A stretch of DNA of 64,000 nt from Polymyxa betae (GCA_003693705.1 RBZT01000789.1:16880-80879), one strand, 5' to 3'; numbered from the stretch's first letter, positions 11,438 to 21,175 are shown. A program made the numbers and translations. The notes: a model not told the origin generated them from the letters alone.

Positions 11438-11481
11438 CTTAGGGTTTTAGGGTTTTCGAACGTCTTAGGGTTTAGGGTTTC
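11438..11481 (+). repeat. Short telomere-like array (TTTAGGG/TTTTAGGG)
   Basis: Four degenerate units, two of the form TTAGGGTTTTAGGG and two of TTAGGGTTTAGGG, separated by CGAACGTC. The array ends about 45 bp before the start of the third cysteine-rich gene. It may be an interstitial telomere scar, or an AAACCCTAA 'telo-box' promoter element of the kind known in plants. Confidence 0.7.
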
Positions 11482-11525
11482 GTGCCAAGTCGTCTCCGAT
11501 CTGGCTCCGAACGGCCAAAATCGTC

Positions 11526-11921
11526 ATGGCTCTGAAACGCTCGCTTATCATTGTCTGTCTGGCGATCATCTGCCTGGCCATGCTGGCCCAATGCCAGACG
11601 GGCAACGGCAATGAGACGCGCAGCGCATCGGCGCAGAAGCCGAGCCCGAAGAAATGCTACAAGAACTGCCAGAGCCAATGTAAGGACTATTGTAAGAGCA
11701 AGTTCAAGCAGGGCGGCGACAAATCAGGCAGCGGCAGTAACGGCGGAAGTCGCAACGGCGGGACTCGCAACGGCGGCGGCAACAACGGCGGCGGCAGCAA
11801 CGGCGGCAGTAACGGCGGCGGTCAGTTGTCGTTCTCGATGCCGGAAGGAAAGGGCCACAACTACAAATACTGCAAAGACAAATACTGCCCGCAATACTGC
11901 AAGAAACATTGTCGTTCTTGA
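11526..11921 (+). CDS. Small secreted double-CX3C protein, copy 3 (Gly/Asn/Ser linker)
   Basis: An intronless 131-aa protein with a strong signal-peptide-like start (residues 5-23, SLIIVCLAIICLAMLAQC). Array 1 is Cys 44, 48, 52, 56 (CYKNCQSQCKDYC). Array 2 is Cys 116, 121, 125, 129 (CKDKYCPQYCKKHC), with the same four-residue first gap and CP pair as copy 2. The 59-residue linker is almost wholly Gly, Ser and Asn, built from GGN/GGS-like units. The linker thus differs completely from copy 2 while the flanking cysteine arrays are kept, which suggests selection on the arrays and rapid turnover of the spacer. The upstream region carries a telomere-like array. The function is unknown; a cationic secreted peptide is the simplest description. 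Confidence 0.75.
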   Translation: MALKRSLIIVCLAIICLAMLAQCQTGNGNETRSASAQKPSPKKCYKNCQSQCKDYCKSKFKQGGDKSGSGSNGGSRNGGTRNGGGNNGGGSNGGSNGGGQLSFSMPEGKGHNYKYCKDKYCPQYCKKHCRS

Positions 11922-12128
11922 GCGACTTTTAATGTACCTTCCGAGTCCATAATAAACCGTTGAATGGAGTGTTGGCAATATGGTGATGATCGACGAGCTT
12001 CAGATGGTGGACGACGACGGCGGCATCGATACGAATGAACGCCCCCCCGAACAGCAGTGCTCTGCGTATTCATCGCCGACCTGATAGCGCCGATCGATTC
12101 GACCGAATAACATCATTCCACATTCATC

Positions 12129-12590
12129 ATGATGACAGGAAAGCGCACGGCGCTCCTCTTCTACCTGGCGATCGCCTTCCTAACCCTGGCGGTCCGACCC
12201 GAGACAGCACGGACGACGACGACGACGAGCAGCGAAATCCAAGCACCGCAAGCCTACACCTATGGATATGCTGGGGGAGCACAACAGAGCGGACACTATC
12301 CAGCGCCGCCGCCAACATTCGGTGAAGCTGCTGAAGCTGGTGAAGACGACGAAGCGGAGCCACAGAACGGCGGCGCCGCCCTGCCGTATATCGCGCCGCC
12401 GCCGCCGCCCGGCAAGAAGCACTTCTCGTACGTGTTCGGCCGCCCGCGACGCCGCTGGCGCTGCTACCATCGCTGCATGCGACGCTGCTGGAAATGGTGT
12501 CCGAGGTTGTATCCGGGCGGGTACGGGTTCTGGTTCTGCCAGGGACATTGCCCCTATAAATGTAAGAAGCGATGTCGTTGGTTTTGGTAG
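12129..12590 (+). CDS. Small secreted double-CX3C protein, copy 4 (Trp-rich type)
   Basis: An intronless 153-aa protein. The N-terminal hydrophobic segment (residues 8-22, ALLFYLAIAFLTLAV) is a probable signal peptide. The start could be the first or second of two adjacent Met codons. The middle is Thr-, Gly-, Tyr- and Pro-rich with an acidic patch. Array 1 is Cys 112, 116, 120, 124 (CYHRCMRRCWKWC) and array 2 is Cys 137, 141, 145, 149 (CQGHCPYKCKKRC), separated by 12 residues and ending in RWFW. Preceding Arg residues (GRPRRRWR) add positive charge. It pairs with copy 1 in sequence and in the short inter-array loop, so the cluster has an outer Trp-rich pair and an inner long-linker pair. Function unknown. 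Confidence 0.75.
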   Translation: MMTGKRTALLFYLAIAFLTLAVRPETARTTTTTSSEIQAPQAYTYGYAGGAQQSGHYPAPPPTFGEAAEAGEDDEAEPQNGGAALPYIAPPPPPGKKHFSYVFGRPRRRWRCYHRCMRRCWKWCPRLYPGGYGFWFCQGHCPYKCKKRCRWFW

Positions 12591-14064
12591 AATGGTGGCT
12601 GTCGCTGATAGTCCAACAACATGGTTCATGATCAAATGAAAGAAACCGTTTGCAGCAATACAAAAGGAGTTTGGTATTCACCTATAGATATGGGATCCAT
12701 CATCACAATTTGAACTTCGATGCAACAAACCGGACCTTTGTGTCGGAATGATATCACGGAACTCGGTTGCCGTTTCCAGATCTTGAAACGTTCTACACAA
12801 CCAGTATATCGTTAACTGCAATATAACGTTATAGCCATGAGTATCGTTTCTTATTTGCATATTCAATTCATCGTTACTTCTCGAGCTATTCTGTACGTTC
12901 TGCTGCCAAGTACATCACCGAAGATTGCTCAAATTATTTTTCGCACGATTACCTTGAGGAATACGTCTAAGAATGCAGGAACATCTATCAATACTGTGGA
13001 TGTTCACACAGCTGAACTTGAAGTTTCCTTCAATTTTTCGACAATGTTCTGAGTAATAATGAAGTACTCTCGATCACCAGTATCAATACTATTTACATGC
13101 ACACAGCCGCGTTTGGGAATTTCTGTCTTCACTGGAATCATCGCTGAATATTCTCGACAGTGTACTGAGCAATAATGAAGCACTTATAGAATTAAATAGT
13201 GCAGCACATAATTCTGTCTTGTTAACGAATTGACTATGGGAAGTTCACTGACCGCTGTGAACAATGAACTGGGTGATAAAGACAATTTCTTTTGTGAAGT
13301 GCTTACACAACTCTTAATACCACTGTAGAAGCAATTGACGCGCACAAGGTGCTGCCGATGCTGCCGCGTATCTGGTTTGGAAAACATCGGTTGAAGGCTA
13401 TGAAGCATTAACCAGGGGAGATCGAGGAACTTGAAGCCCATGTAGATAGATGGTTTAGTATCGCATGCCGAACTTGAAACTGGTACGAGCTTTCCATCAA
13501 TTGCGAGAGACATTTCTGCTATCCTGTGTTGAAACAGTTGCAAGCATTATTGATTATTGCCAAAAATACTGCGATTGTTGAATGTGTCTTGTTCTGCCAT
13601 AAGCTCTATGTAGCCTGGGGTTGCTGAGAAGACAATCTGCTACTATATTAGCCATTCGACCGGCAAAACACCCAATCTGATTTGAATTTTGTGCATTGTC
13701 TTCATATGCATTGTCTTCTTATCATCTGCCTAGCAATAGCTTCCTAGTCCTGTTTAGCAGAGACAACATCTGTCCGATTGGCCTTGATCGCCTTCTGAAG
13801 CCAACACAAGCTGTATGGAAGCGTCGGCCAACCTCGTTCTGTCCAAGACAAGCCTCACGACTCGCTTATGCGTCCTCCCCAGCTGAATCCTGTGTAACCT
13901 GCACTCTCAATACCAGTCTTATGATGGATGAGAGAGACACTTACAGGGCTCCTTCAGTCCCATGGCCTCATACAGAGCCATCATGCGCATGTGGATGGCG
14001 CGGCCAGCCCTTGTTACCCCTTCAAGCGTTCGGTAAGACATCAGTGCTGTTTTAAGTCAAAAAG
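12591..14064. repeat. Gene-poor spacer with degenerate direct repeats
   Basis: No gene is supported here. Two diverged copies of a roughly 110-bp sequence lie in tandem at about 12995-13070 and 13095-13180, both holding CACACAGC(T/C)G and GAGTAATAATGAAG-like words. The block probably reflects old duplication or a transposon scar. Short open frames at 13184-13543 (minus) and 13696-14055 (plus) lack coding character. Confidence 0.4.
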
Positions 14065-15948
14065 ATGAGCGATCTTGCTTCGTCAAAGGCGGAGACACAG
14101 GCCGTCGATTTCTTCGGTTCGTATGTGAGTGAAACTCGCCGGCGTCAAGCTAGGACGTGGGCAATGCTGTACGAACCTTTCTCAACAATCCAACCTTGAC
14201 GACTTACTTGGGATTTCTAGCTATGTGAATTCGATGAAATGTTTTGTGGTGAGTACGATAACTCTAAGCTTTCTAACCTCTGCGAGCAAGGTATGACTGT
14301 CGATGTAACTCCTGTTACTGAAGCTGATCTGAACTGCAACCAGAGTTCTCATATTTCAATATTTGAGTATTTTTTGCTCTTCTGCAGCGTTTTTTATCTG
14401 CCTTTGATTGCTGTGTACCTCATAGTTGCCTGGTAAGTGGTGCCGGCTGCGTAGTATCGCCGGGCTCAATGCATGAATAGTTTTGCCGATTATCTCGGTC
14501 TAAGCGTGACAATTGTCAGCTTAATTGACGACGCTTTGAAAGAACATGCTTTCTATGGGCTGTCCCCAACAAATGCGGGAGCATCGCTTTACGATCCTCC
14601 AAAATTCTTGGGGTACATTAAGGTCAATCAGAACTGTGAGACAAAAGAAGATGGCCAAAAGAACCTTCGAATTGCCGATGCGTTGTTAGGTGTGGCTCAT
14701 ATAATGGTTGAGCTCCTGTCAACTAATCTATCATTGTCTAATAGTCGATGGCTCGCTGCACTATAAGCTTCATCCCAAAAAAGCTGCGGCTGTATTAGGA
14801 TTCAATAATGTCGTTCCATCCAGCTACGTTCGTTTTACAAGGTTTAATATTCATAATTTATCTATTTGCTCGTATTGATAATGTTCAGAACATTAACTGA
14901 GGACATCCGCCTTGAGTTAGTTACAGTAAAACAGCAAGGTTTGCTCAAAAATGAACTTCTGCGGTTCGACAAGGACGTAGCTAAAGCCATGACACGCTTC
15001 TGTGCGTTGTCATACGAGATTTCCAAATCGACAGAAGGACTAGAAGTGAAAAGCAACCTTGAATTCACACTTCTGGAAAGGTTCGGCTTTCCTTCAAACA
15101 TCAAATGCCGACTGTTGTTCCAAGACCCCCAATGGCCCCAAAATCATGCAGTTGCATTTTGGTGTCCGGAGGATCATTGGATAACCGTTGCTTTCAAAGG
15201 AGCGGTTGCATGGAATATCGAGAAGCAAATGCTAAATGTTTGCAACGATACAGTCATTCTAGAAAACGGCGCCAAGTGCCATCAGATAGTATGGCAACAG
15301 CTTTGCGGCGAAGACAATCATGAGATCCCATATAACATTATCTGCAAAGAACTGGATAGCATATATCAAGCAAACTGGCCGCCGGAATCGAAACCTGTAT
15401 TGTTTCTCACCGGCCAGGGCATTGGAGGCTCGATTGCAGAACTATTCCAATATCTGAAGTTGTCAGACGGGCGCAACCAAGAACATTCAATCATAGGGTA
15501 CACTTTCGGTGCCTTAGGCATTGGGGACGAAACTTTCTGCCGTGATTTCAACAAGCGAATTAGAAGTTACAATGGCAGAGCAACGTTGTTTACCGTTCAT
15601 AATTCTCTGGACCTATTCGCTGCTCTTCCAATCGGATTGCAATCACCTGGTCACAATGTCTCCTTATTTATGTCTTGGAATGTGTTTCTGGATACGCCAG
15701 TTGTACACCTTACAGATCTGATATTCTGGGTAACGAGGCGAGTCAAAGCCTTCATTTCTGCACAAGGCCAAAATACCATCGACGCAATTAGAGGCGACAG
15801 AAAAGCTTTGCTCTCAGTGATTTTTTGGTTATGGTGTAATCCCGCAAAGCCGTTCTGCGACAGATTGCCCATTTCGTATTTCCGCAACCTTGACGATATA
15901 GATATCAGAGTTGTCGAATCGGAGGCGCTATCAGGCGAAAACATTTAA
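14065..15948 (+). CDS. Lipase class 3-fold membrane protein lacking the catalytic serine (pseudo-lipase)
   Basis: Five exons (14065-14124, 14221-14432, 14481-14689, 14745-14841, 14889-15948) join in phase into about 545 aa. Exon 2 encodes a probable transmembrane helix (FEYFLLFCSVFYLPLIAVYL). The C-terminal half has the alpha/beta-hydrolase layout of lipase_3: a beta strand with WITVAFKGAVAW, the nucleophile elbow VLFLTGQGIGGSIAEL, then IGYTFGALGIGDETF and VHNSLDLFAALP. In active relatives the elbow reads GHSLGG; here it is GQGIGG, so the Ser nucleophile is a Gly and the preceding His a Gln. The later NSLDLFAALP still resembles the NxxDxVPxLP region that carries the acid in active enzymes. 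A regulatory or lipid-binding role is inferred instead of hydrolysis. Introns are 45-96 nt with GT-AG ends. Confidence 0.75.
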
Positions 15949-16061
15949 CATTACACTACGTTTTTCGCATTAAAAGTTTTGTTTTACACAGCCGACTTCG
16001 TGACTTCGTGATGGAACAAACAGTTATCACTTGACATAAGGCATAAGCCATATATTGGGAT

Positions 16062-17440
16062 TTAAGCAGGGATTTCCAACCAATACTGATCTTCCAGCGC
16101 TTTTAGCAGAGAATTGGTTATCTTGAACTGAGAAGCTCGTGACAAAATCTTGAGAGTCAAGTTTAAAAAATACGAATATGGAAAAGGAAACAACAAACCG
16201 ACCTCATCCACATCTCCGCAAAGCAGTGTCGAAGGACGATGTTTAACAGCCTGAATAATCATCTCGAAACGCATATGGAGAAGCTGTGGTTCAGCACGCC
16301 CCAAGATTGCCAAAGCAACCTTGACCAGCGATTTCCAGCCGAATATTAAAAACAGGTCCCAAATTCGGCCGACATCGCATACAGCGAACGAATACGTGAA
16401 GAGAGAAATAAACCATTCCGAGGCGTATAACTCGCCAGATACTGCTTCCTCGGACAGATGGAGATGTAATGTCTGACCACATATATCTCAGATCCTCCAT
16501 AAGCGGAAAGCGTTTTTTAATCGTACTGGTAAATACATCGCTAAAAGTCTATCAAGTTGATAGAGGCAGAGCCGAAGATGAGGTAGACCAGGGGCAAAGA
16601 TCCACCTGAAGCTGATGTTAGCTTCGAAACGGAGCAAAACTCAGCTTCAGCATACCTGAGCTGATAGTCCTGCATTAGAATGTCGAAAAAGGCAAACGCC
16701 TTAGTTTCAATTTCTAACGTCAACAGATAGGCAGCGACGTAGTTCATTCCCTGGCAATACCCGACCTAGGACAAAGTGTAAAGTGCCCGCCTTCCGCATA
16801 AAGCAAAAAACAAGTGACCTGGCGATCGGCAAGCGCATAACAGGATAACAAGCGGAATAAAGACTCGGATTTGGAGCCAGAACGAAATATTTCCACATCC
16901 GGCATTGTCCTTCACATAAATGAAGTCAGTAAAAATCAAACTTGTCAAAAATCGTATATCAAGGCAGCTTAAAGAGAGGATGTAAAACAAAAGGAGGCCC
17001 TACCTAGCGATATCGCGCTGTATCCGAGCCACAGTGGCATCATTATCGAAGGGATCTTCTCCGACATTAACCAGTTGCTAACAATACGTAGTCAGATATC
17101 GGATCAGCCATGAGGCTAGGTTATTAGTACACAGTACAGATGTGCACTTTGAGCGAGACGATCATTGGCGTCCAAGACGGCGATCCTATCACAATACGTT
17201 AGACGTTTGGGCTGAACGACGTTGTATTCTTCTGACCAGTATCGGAAACGCTGATCATTGTGAAAATCTCCTCGCCAAACCACTTGCTTGAGGTATGGTT
17301 TGTAGCGGAACAGGCCACAAAGGAACCGGTTCCAGCTGCTGTTTACAGAACGAAGCGAGAAACATGTGGAAACGTCCATAAACATCATGATGTTAGACAT
17401 CACATTGGCAGGTAATCCAAGCGGAATGGTATCTGCTCAC
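16062..17440 (-). CDS. F-box-like plus TBC (Rab-GAP) domain protein
   Basis: A multi-exon minus-strand gene. The first visible exon (about 17440-17110) has an F-box-like start (LPANVMSNIMMFMDVSTCF, then LRSVNSSWNRFL). Later exons match the TBC domain: FDNDATVARIQRDIAR, GMNYVAAYLLTLE followed by TKAFAFFDILMQ, then ASEWFISLFTYSFAVCD continuing VGRIWDLFLIFGW and a helix with LVKVALAIL. TBC proteins speed GTP hydrolysis by Rab GTPases in membrane traffic. The dual fingers are Arg in IxxDIxR and Gln in YCQG. IQRDIAR supplies the Arg, and the codons before GMNYV appear to encode YCQ, but this was not fully resolved. The last intron begins GTCGGT. F-box plus TBC in one protein would be an uncommon link of ubiquitin ligase and Rab control. 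The 5' exon and several boundaries are uncertain. Confidence 0.6.
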
Positions 17441-17502
17441 CGATATCAATTAAAGTAAGAAAAAAATGTCAGAAAATGAAGCGGACGTGGAAAAGTCCTC
17501 AT

Positions 17503-17988
17503 TTAAAGATTAAAGGGCAATTCATGGAATGAGCACTTTGTTAACACAAACGACAGAAGAGGGGAATTGGGGACACTGAAGAAGAGCACAAGAGAAACAA
17601 TAACGGCTGTTCGGTTCAAAAATATTTGAAGATCAAGTCGGCACAAAGGCTTTGCAAGTAAAAGGTTCCGACAATGTCGAAACAAAGCAAAAATTATTCT
17701 ACCGATGTCAATGGAATTTTGGAGACGAGGCAGACGAACAGGACCTCGATAACGATGATCATGACAAGCTTCATTCGAAAGAGTCGCAGCGCGACCTGCA
17801 TCGAGCTCAGCGCGGCGCTTTTCAGCCTGCTCTTGGCGTCGTCGTCGATTTCGGGTGCTGATCTGATCCTGGACAACCATGGCGCCAGCACCAGCAGCCA
17901 CAGCTAACAGTCCTAAAGCCAGGGCCATGCCGGGCGATGACCCGCCACCGCCACCGCCGCCGCCTTGGCCTGGCCCACCCCGCATCAA
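17503..17988 (-). CDS. Hypothetical small Gly-rich, single-TM protein
   Basis: The open frame starts MMRGGPGQGG followed by a poly-Gly run, a hydrophobic segment (MALALGLLAVAAGAGAMVV), and an Arg/Glu-rich stretch (TRNRRRRQEQAEKRRAELDAG) that could be cytosolic. Beyond about residue 75 the sequence loses coding character, so an intron or an earlier end is likely. Small Gly-rich single-span proteins of this kind occur in many protists, but no family is recognised. Low confidence, because the plus strand here is also open in short stretches. Confidence 0.35.
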   Translation of the reverse strand: MMRGGPGQGGGGGGGGSSPGMALALGLLAVAAGAGAMVVQDQISTRNRRRRQEQAEKRRAELDAGRAATLSNEACHDHRYRGPVRLPRLQNSIDIGRIIFALFRHCRNLLLAKPLCRLDLQIFLNRTAVIVSLVLFFSVPNSPLLSFVLTKCSFHELPFNL

Positions 17989-18585
17989 TGAAAATGAACG
18001 GCACCGAATCCAACGCTAAAGCAGAATTAAAGTGCACTTTGAAATTCTCATCCACATTTCGGTGGCTTTTTATGGCATTATTCCCTTTGCAAGACATATT
18101 GCGTAAGGCGCACTTTTTAAAAGGATTTTCACTTTGTCCTGCTCACTTAGAGAATCATCTGAAAATACGCAAGATAGAATACCGGTAATATGTACGGTAG
18201 TAAACAAACTTCAGTCACTGGAAACAATTCGAAACACTTTAATTCATTTCTTCTGGGAAATCAATTTTCATCCCTTCTGGTGGGAATCCGTTTTTCATCT
18301 TGTTTTTTTGCTAGCTTAAAGGGTCAAGTCCTTTCCGATCAGACCTGACCGCCACGGCTTTTACCAGACAGGCCTTAGAGAGAAAATAAGATAACAGAGT
18401 TATGGACATGATTGTGCAAGTTCAGGTATTGATAATGATAAATTGCAAAATTGCAGATTCGCAAAAGTTAAAAAGAAGACATCAAATAAAAACTTTATGT
18501 AACCAAAAACTGCGAGAGTGCGCAGCTTTTGCCAAATAGTGAAAGTCCTCGCAGTTCTCTTGCCGCTCAGCAAACGGCTGCCGCC
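17989..18585. other. Intergenic, no gene seen
   Basis: AT-rich spacer before the Ipi1-like gene. No exon, repeat or RNA gene could be supported. It should contain the promoter of the plus-strand gene at 18586. Confidence 0.4.
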
Positions 18586-20610
18586 ATGGTCCGGACCAAG
18601 AAGAAGGCCTCGGGGCATGCGGCGGATTTCAAGAAGGTCAAGCAGAGGGTCGGAGGGCGAAAGGTCGCCCCGGCCAATGAAACCCGAACCGAATTCCGTT
18701 CGAAGCGAATCAATGTCCCGCAGCAGATGCAGCGCCGCCCGGACGGCGTCGACGCCGGCCCGGACCTGAACGTCGCCGATCTGCTCAGCAAAACGCAGCA
18801 TCACAACGCCCGCGAACGTCGCCAGGCCCTGGAACAGCTGCGCCGCGCTTTGCAACGTTTCCATGGTAACGTGACATACGCCGCCACGGTAACGAACATC
18901 ATTCGGGTCGTATCACGTCTCATTCTCGACGACGATGGCGGCGTCCGCCGCGCTCTGCATGGCCTGCTTCGATCCGCGGATTTCGCGCTGATCGCGTCGT
19001 TCGCTGCCGACCAATTACACCGCTTCGTTCTGGCTGCCATGACGCACCCTTCCATGGCGATCCGGGTCGATGGCGTCGCTGCCCTCGACGCCATCGTCGA
19101 CGTGGCCGCCGGCGCCACGTCGGGTGTCCGCGAGCAGTATCTCTCTGCTATGGTCGCCGCCTTAACAGAGCGCACAGAGACCGACGCTCTCGGTCTCGGC
19201 AAAGGCTCGCTCAGCGCCGCTCTTCGCTGCTGTGTGGTGTTGCTGGCGACCGACACCCCAGCACCCCAAACCCTAAATCCTACCCCCAATCTCGCTCTCC
19301 TTCACACTCCAGATCCTTTCCAACTTCCCCCAACGCCTTCCGTGCCTCTCTCCGCCGACCTCATCGAACAGCTCGCCGCCACTCTCATCGAATGCGCTAT
19401 CGAGAGCGCCGGCGACAACGCCTTCAGTTTATCGCTCTGTGTCCAGGGCCTGTACGCCTGCCTCGGGCCGCGCCTTCCCAAGACTATTTGCGATCGCGTT
19501 TGCGATCACATCCTGCCACTGTTCGAGGCGCCTTTCGCGGACCAAGATCTGAAGCTACAAATATGTCGTCTGGCGGCGTCTCTGCTACAATCTCTCCCAG
19601 ATCATATGACGCCCTTCCTATCACGATCATTGTCGTCATCGGACCTGTCGCTACAGATTCTGCTTCTAATCGACAACCTTCCACTCACGCTAACAGAAGC
19701 CTTCCTTGGCGCTCTTGAGACCATCACGCCGTCGTCCGCCGTACTCGACGTCTGCCGGAGATTCTTCCCGCAGTTCAGCAACGACGTTCGCGAGCGCGTC
19801 CTGAACGTTGTCTCGCGACGTTTCGCAACCGCCAGCTCCGACGCCATCACATTGCTGCTGGATGGCGTCCGCCTCTATCAAACGCCATTCGATGCCCTTC
19901 TGCTCTTACACCAGATGAACCGCATCATACCGGCCGACCAGGCGCGGATCGCGGCTCTATTCGGATACGTCGAGCTCGGGACGGCGGCCCTGGCGCCAAT
20001 GGCGTCGGCGGTCAGCGACGCCGCCATCTCCGTCACGGCACGATCGCTGCTGCTCGATCTCGTACTGGACCGCGCGCTGCTGCTGCCGCCCGACGCCGTC
20101 CTGTCCCTGCTGCTGACGGCTGCCGCGCATTGCGACGAGATGCTGCCGTCGGTCCGATCGGCGTTATCGCGCTTGGAGACGCAGCGCGCCGGTGTTTGCT
20201 CGGCGGCCTTCGATGCCATTGTCCGTCTGCTTCCGACCCGCGATGATCGTGGGCAAGTACGGCGGCTGGTGTCCGTGTCGGCCGGCTGTATGACGCTGGC
20301 GTCGCATCCGGAACGTATCATCGAGCATGTTTGGTCTGTATGGGAGGAAGCGATCGATCGTCGGTCGTGTATCGAGATTGTATCAGCGGCGGCGATCATG
20401 CCCGAGGCGCTGTTGGCGTTCCTGCGCCAAACGACGTCGGTCGATGCGGATGCGTTCACGGCCTTGTTGGAGACCGAGGCGCTTCGGCGATGCTGGGTGC
20501 CGCATCGCAAATCGATCGAGGCGGTTCTGACATGTTTAACGCCCTCTCTGACCGATGCTCAGCGTCATTATGTGGATGCGGAAATGTCCATCATTTTTGG
20601 TCTGAAATGA
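18586..20610 (+). CDS. Ipi1/TEX10-like pre-rRNA processing protein
   Basis: An intronless protein of 674 aa from the Met in a good context (GCCGCCATGG). The N-terminus is diagnostic for Ipi1/TEX10: MVRTKKKASG, then DFKKVKQRVG, VAPANETRTEFRSKRINVPQ and, further on, LNVADLLSKTQHHNARERRQ. The rest is alpha-helical and Leu/Ala-rich, as in the HEAT/ARM-like repeats of this family. Ipi1 works with Ipi2 and Ipi3 and the Rix1 complex in ITS2 removal and maturation of the 60S ribosomal subunit in the nucleus. The gene is markedly GC-richer than its surroundings. Around residues 223-250 is a non-conserved Pro/Thr/Leu insert (APQTLNPTPNLALLHTPDP) encoded partly by AAACCCTAAA, so a telomere-like sequence seems to have been captured in the frame. 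An earlier in-frame CTG-type start at 18529 is unlikely. Confidence 0.85.
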   Translation: MVRTKKKASGHAADFKKVKQRVGGRKVAPANETRTEFRSKRINVPQQMQRRPDGVDAGPDLNVADLLSKTQHHNARERRQALEQLRRALQRFHGNVTYAATVTNIIRVVSRLILDDDGGVRRALHGLLRSADFALIASFAADQLHRFVLAAMTHPSMAIRVDGVAALDAIVDVAAGATSGVREQYLSAMVAALTERTETDALGLGKGSLSAALRCCVVLLATDTPAPQTLNPTPNLALLHTPDPFQLPPTPSVPLSADLIEQLAATLIECAIESAGDNAFSLSLCVQGLYACLGPRLPKTICDRVCDHILPLFEAPFADQDLKLQICRLAASLLQSLPDHMTPFLSRSLSSSDLSLQILLLIDNLPLTLTEAFLGALETITPSSAVLDVCRRFFPQFSNDVRERVLNVVSRRFATASSDAITLLLDGVRLYQTPFDALLLLHQMNRIIPADQARIAALFGYVELGTAALAPMASAVSDAAISVTARSLLLDLVLDRALLLPPDAVLSLLLTAAAHCDEMLPSVRSALSRLETQRAGVCSAAFDAIVRLLPTRDDRGQVRRLVSVSAGCMTLASHPERIIEHVWSVWEEAIDRRSCIEIVSAAAIMPEALLAFLRQTTSVDADAFTALLETEALRRCWVPHRKSIEAVLTCLTPSLTDAQRHYVDAEMSIIFGLK

Positions 20611-20836
20611 GAATCTAGTTGATTATCACCCTCGATTTTAATCGCGGCCTTTAAATAAATCTATTCCAATCTCCATCTAAGACCGTCATTGTATTCAGCG
20701 CCAGCTAACTCGATCTCTTTTGTTCTTATCTCTTGTTGTGGCTTCGACTCGGTAACGTTCTTGTTTAACTAAGAGCAATCTCAAGAATCCAATCCAGGAG
20801 GTCTCGTCATTCCCTCTCAACGTTGTATCGCGAGCT

Positions 20837-21175
20837 TCATCTGGTTAAGAGCAGGCGATCCATCGGCGTGCTATTGATAAACACATCGTGTCTTAAGTTC
20901 GTGCAAACCAACCTGAAACCAGATGCGATCGGCAAATCGAACTGGCTATCAAAAAGACCATTCTCATCGCTCGAGACTGCAAACAACGGGCCACGTTTAT
21001 TGTTCTGGCTGTTTCCAAATGTGATAACACAGTTCGCTGCGTTTTCGTCAGGAGAATAATCGGCAACGAAAAAACTTTGTTCAGGTTTCAGAAGCCCAGT
21101 GAGATTGTGTGAACAGAATGACATTGATGTGCGACAATGTTGTACAAGGTCATCGCTGATGCCGTTCTGCTCCAT
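20837..21175 (-). CDS. Hypothetical protein exon, divergent from RPS5
   Basis: A coding-like frame of 112 codons. The same frame stays open upstream to about 21229 (residues such as DIRCEFGPYLFIVVPS), where a TAG lies just after a short run beginning with ATG near 21272. The upstream TAG may be an intron acceptor (ATTTAG), so the first exon is unresolved. The sequence contains SFCSHNLTGLLKPEQSFFVA and GPLFAVSSDENGLFD and suggests a globular protein of about 130-145 aa. No family is recognised. It lies head to head with the RPS5 gene, so the roughly 200 bp between them may act as a shared promoter. Confidence 0.45.
   Translation of the reverse strand: MEQNGISDDLVQHCRTSMSFCSHNLTGLLKPEQSFFVADYSPDENAANCVITFGNSQNNKRGPLFAVSSDENGLFDSQFDLPIASGFRLVCTNLRHDVFINSTPMDRLLLTR

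Noticed and set aside
11551-11952. Overlapping Ala/Arg-rich frames across the cysteine-rich genes
   Set aside because: They arise from GC-rich repeat sequence and lack signal peptides or conserved residues.
13696-14055. Plus-strand 119-codon frame upstream of the pseudo-lipase
   Set aside because: Low coding quality and out of phase with the first exon at 14065.
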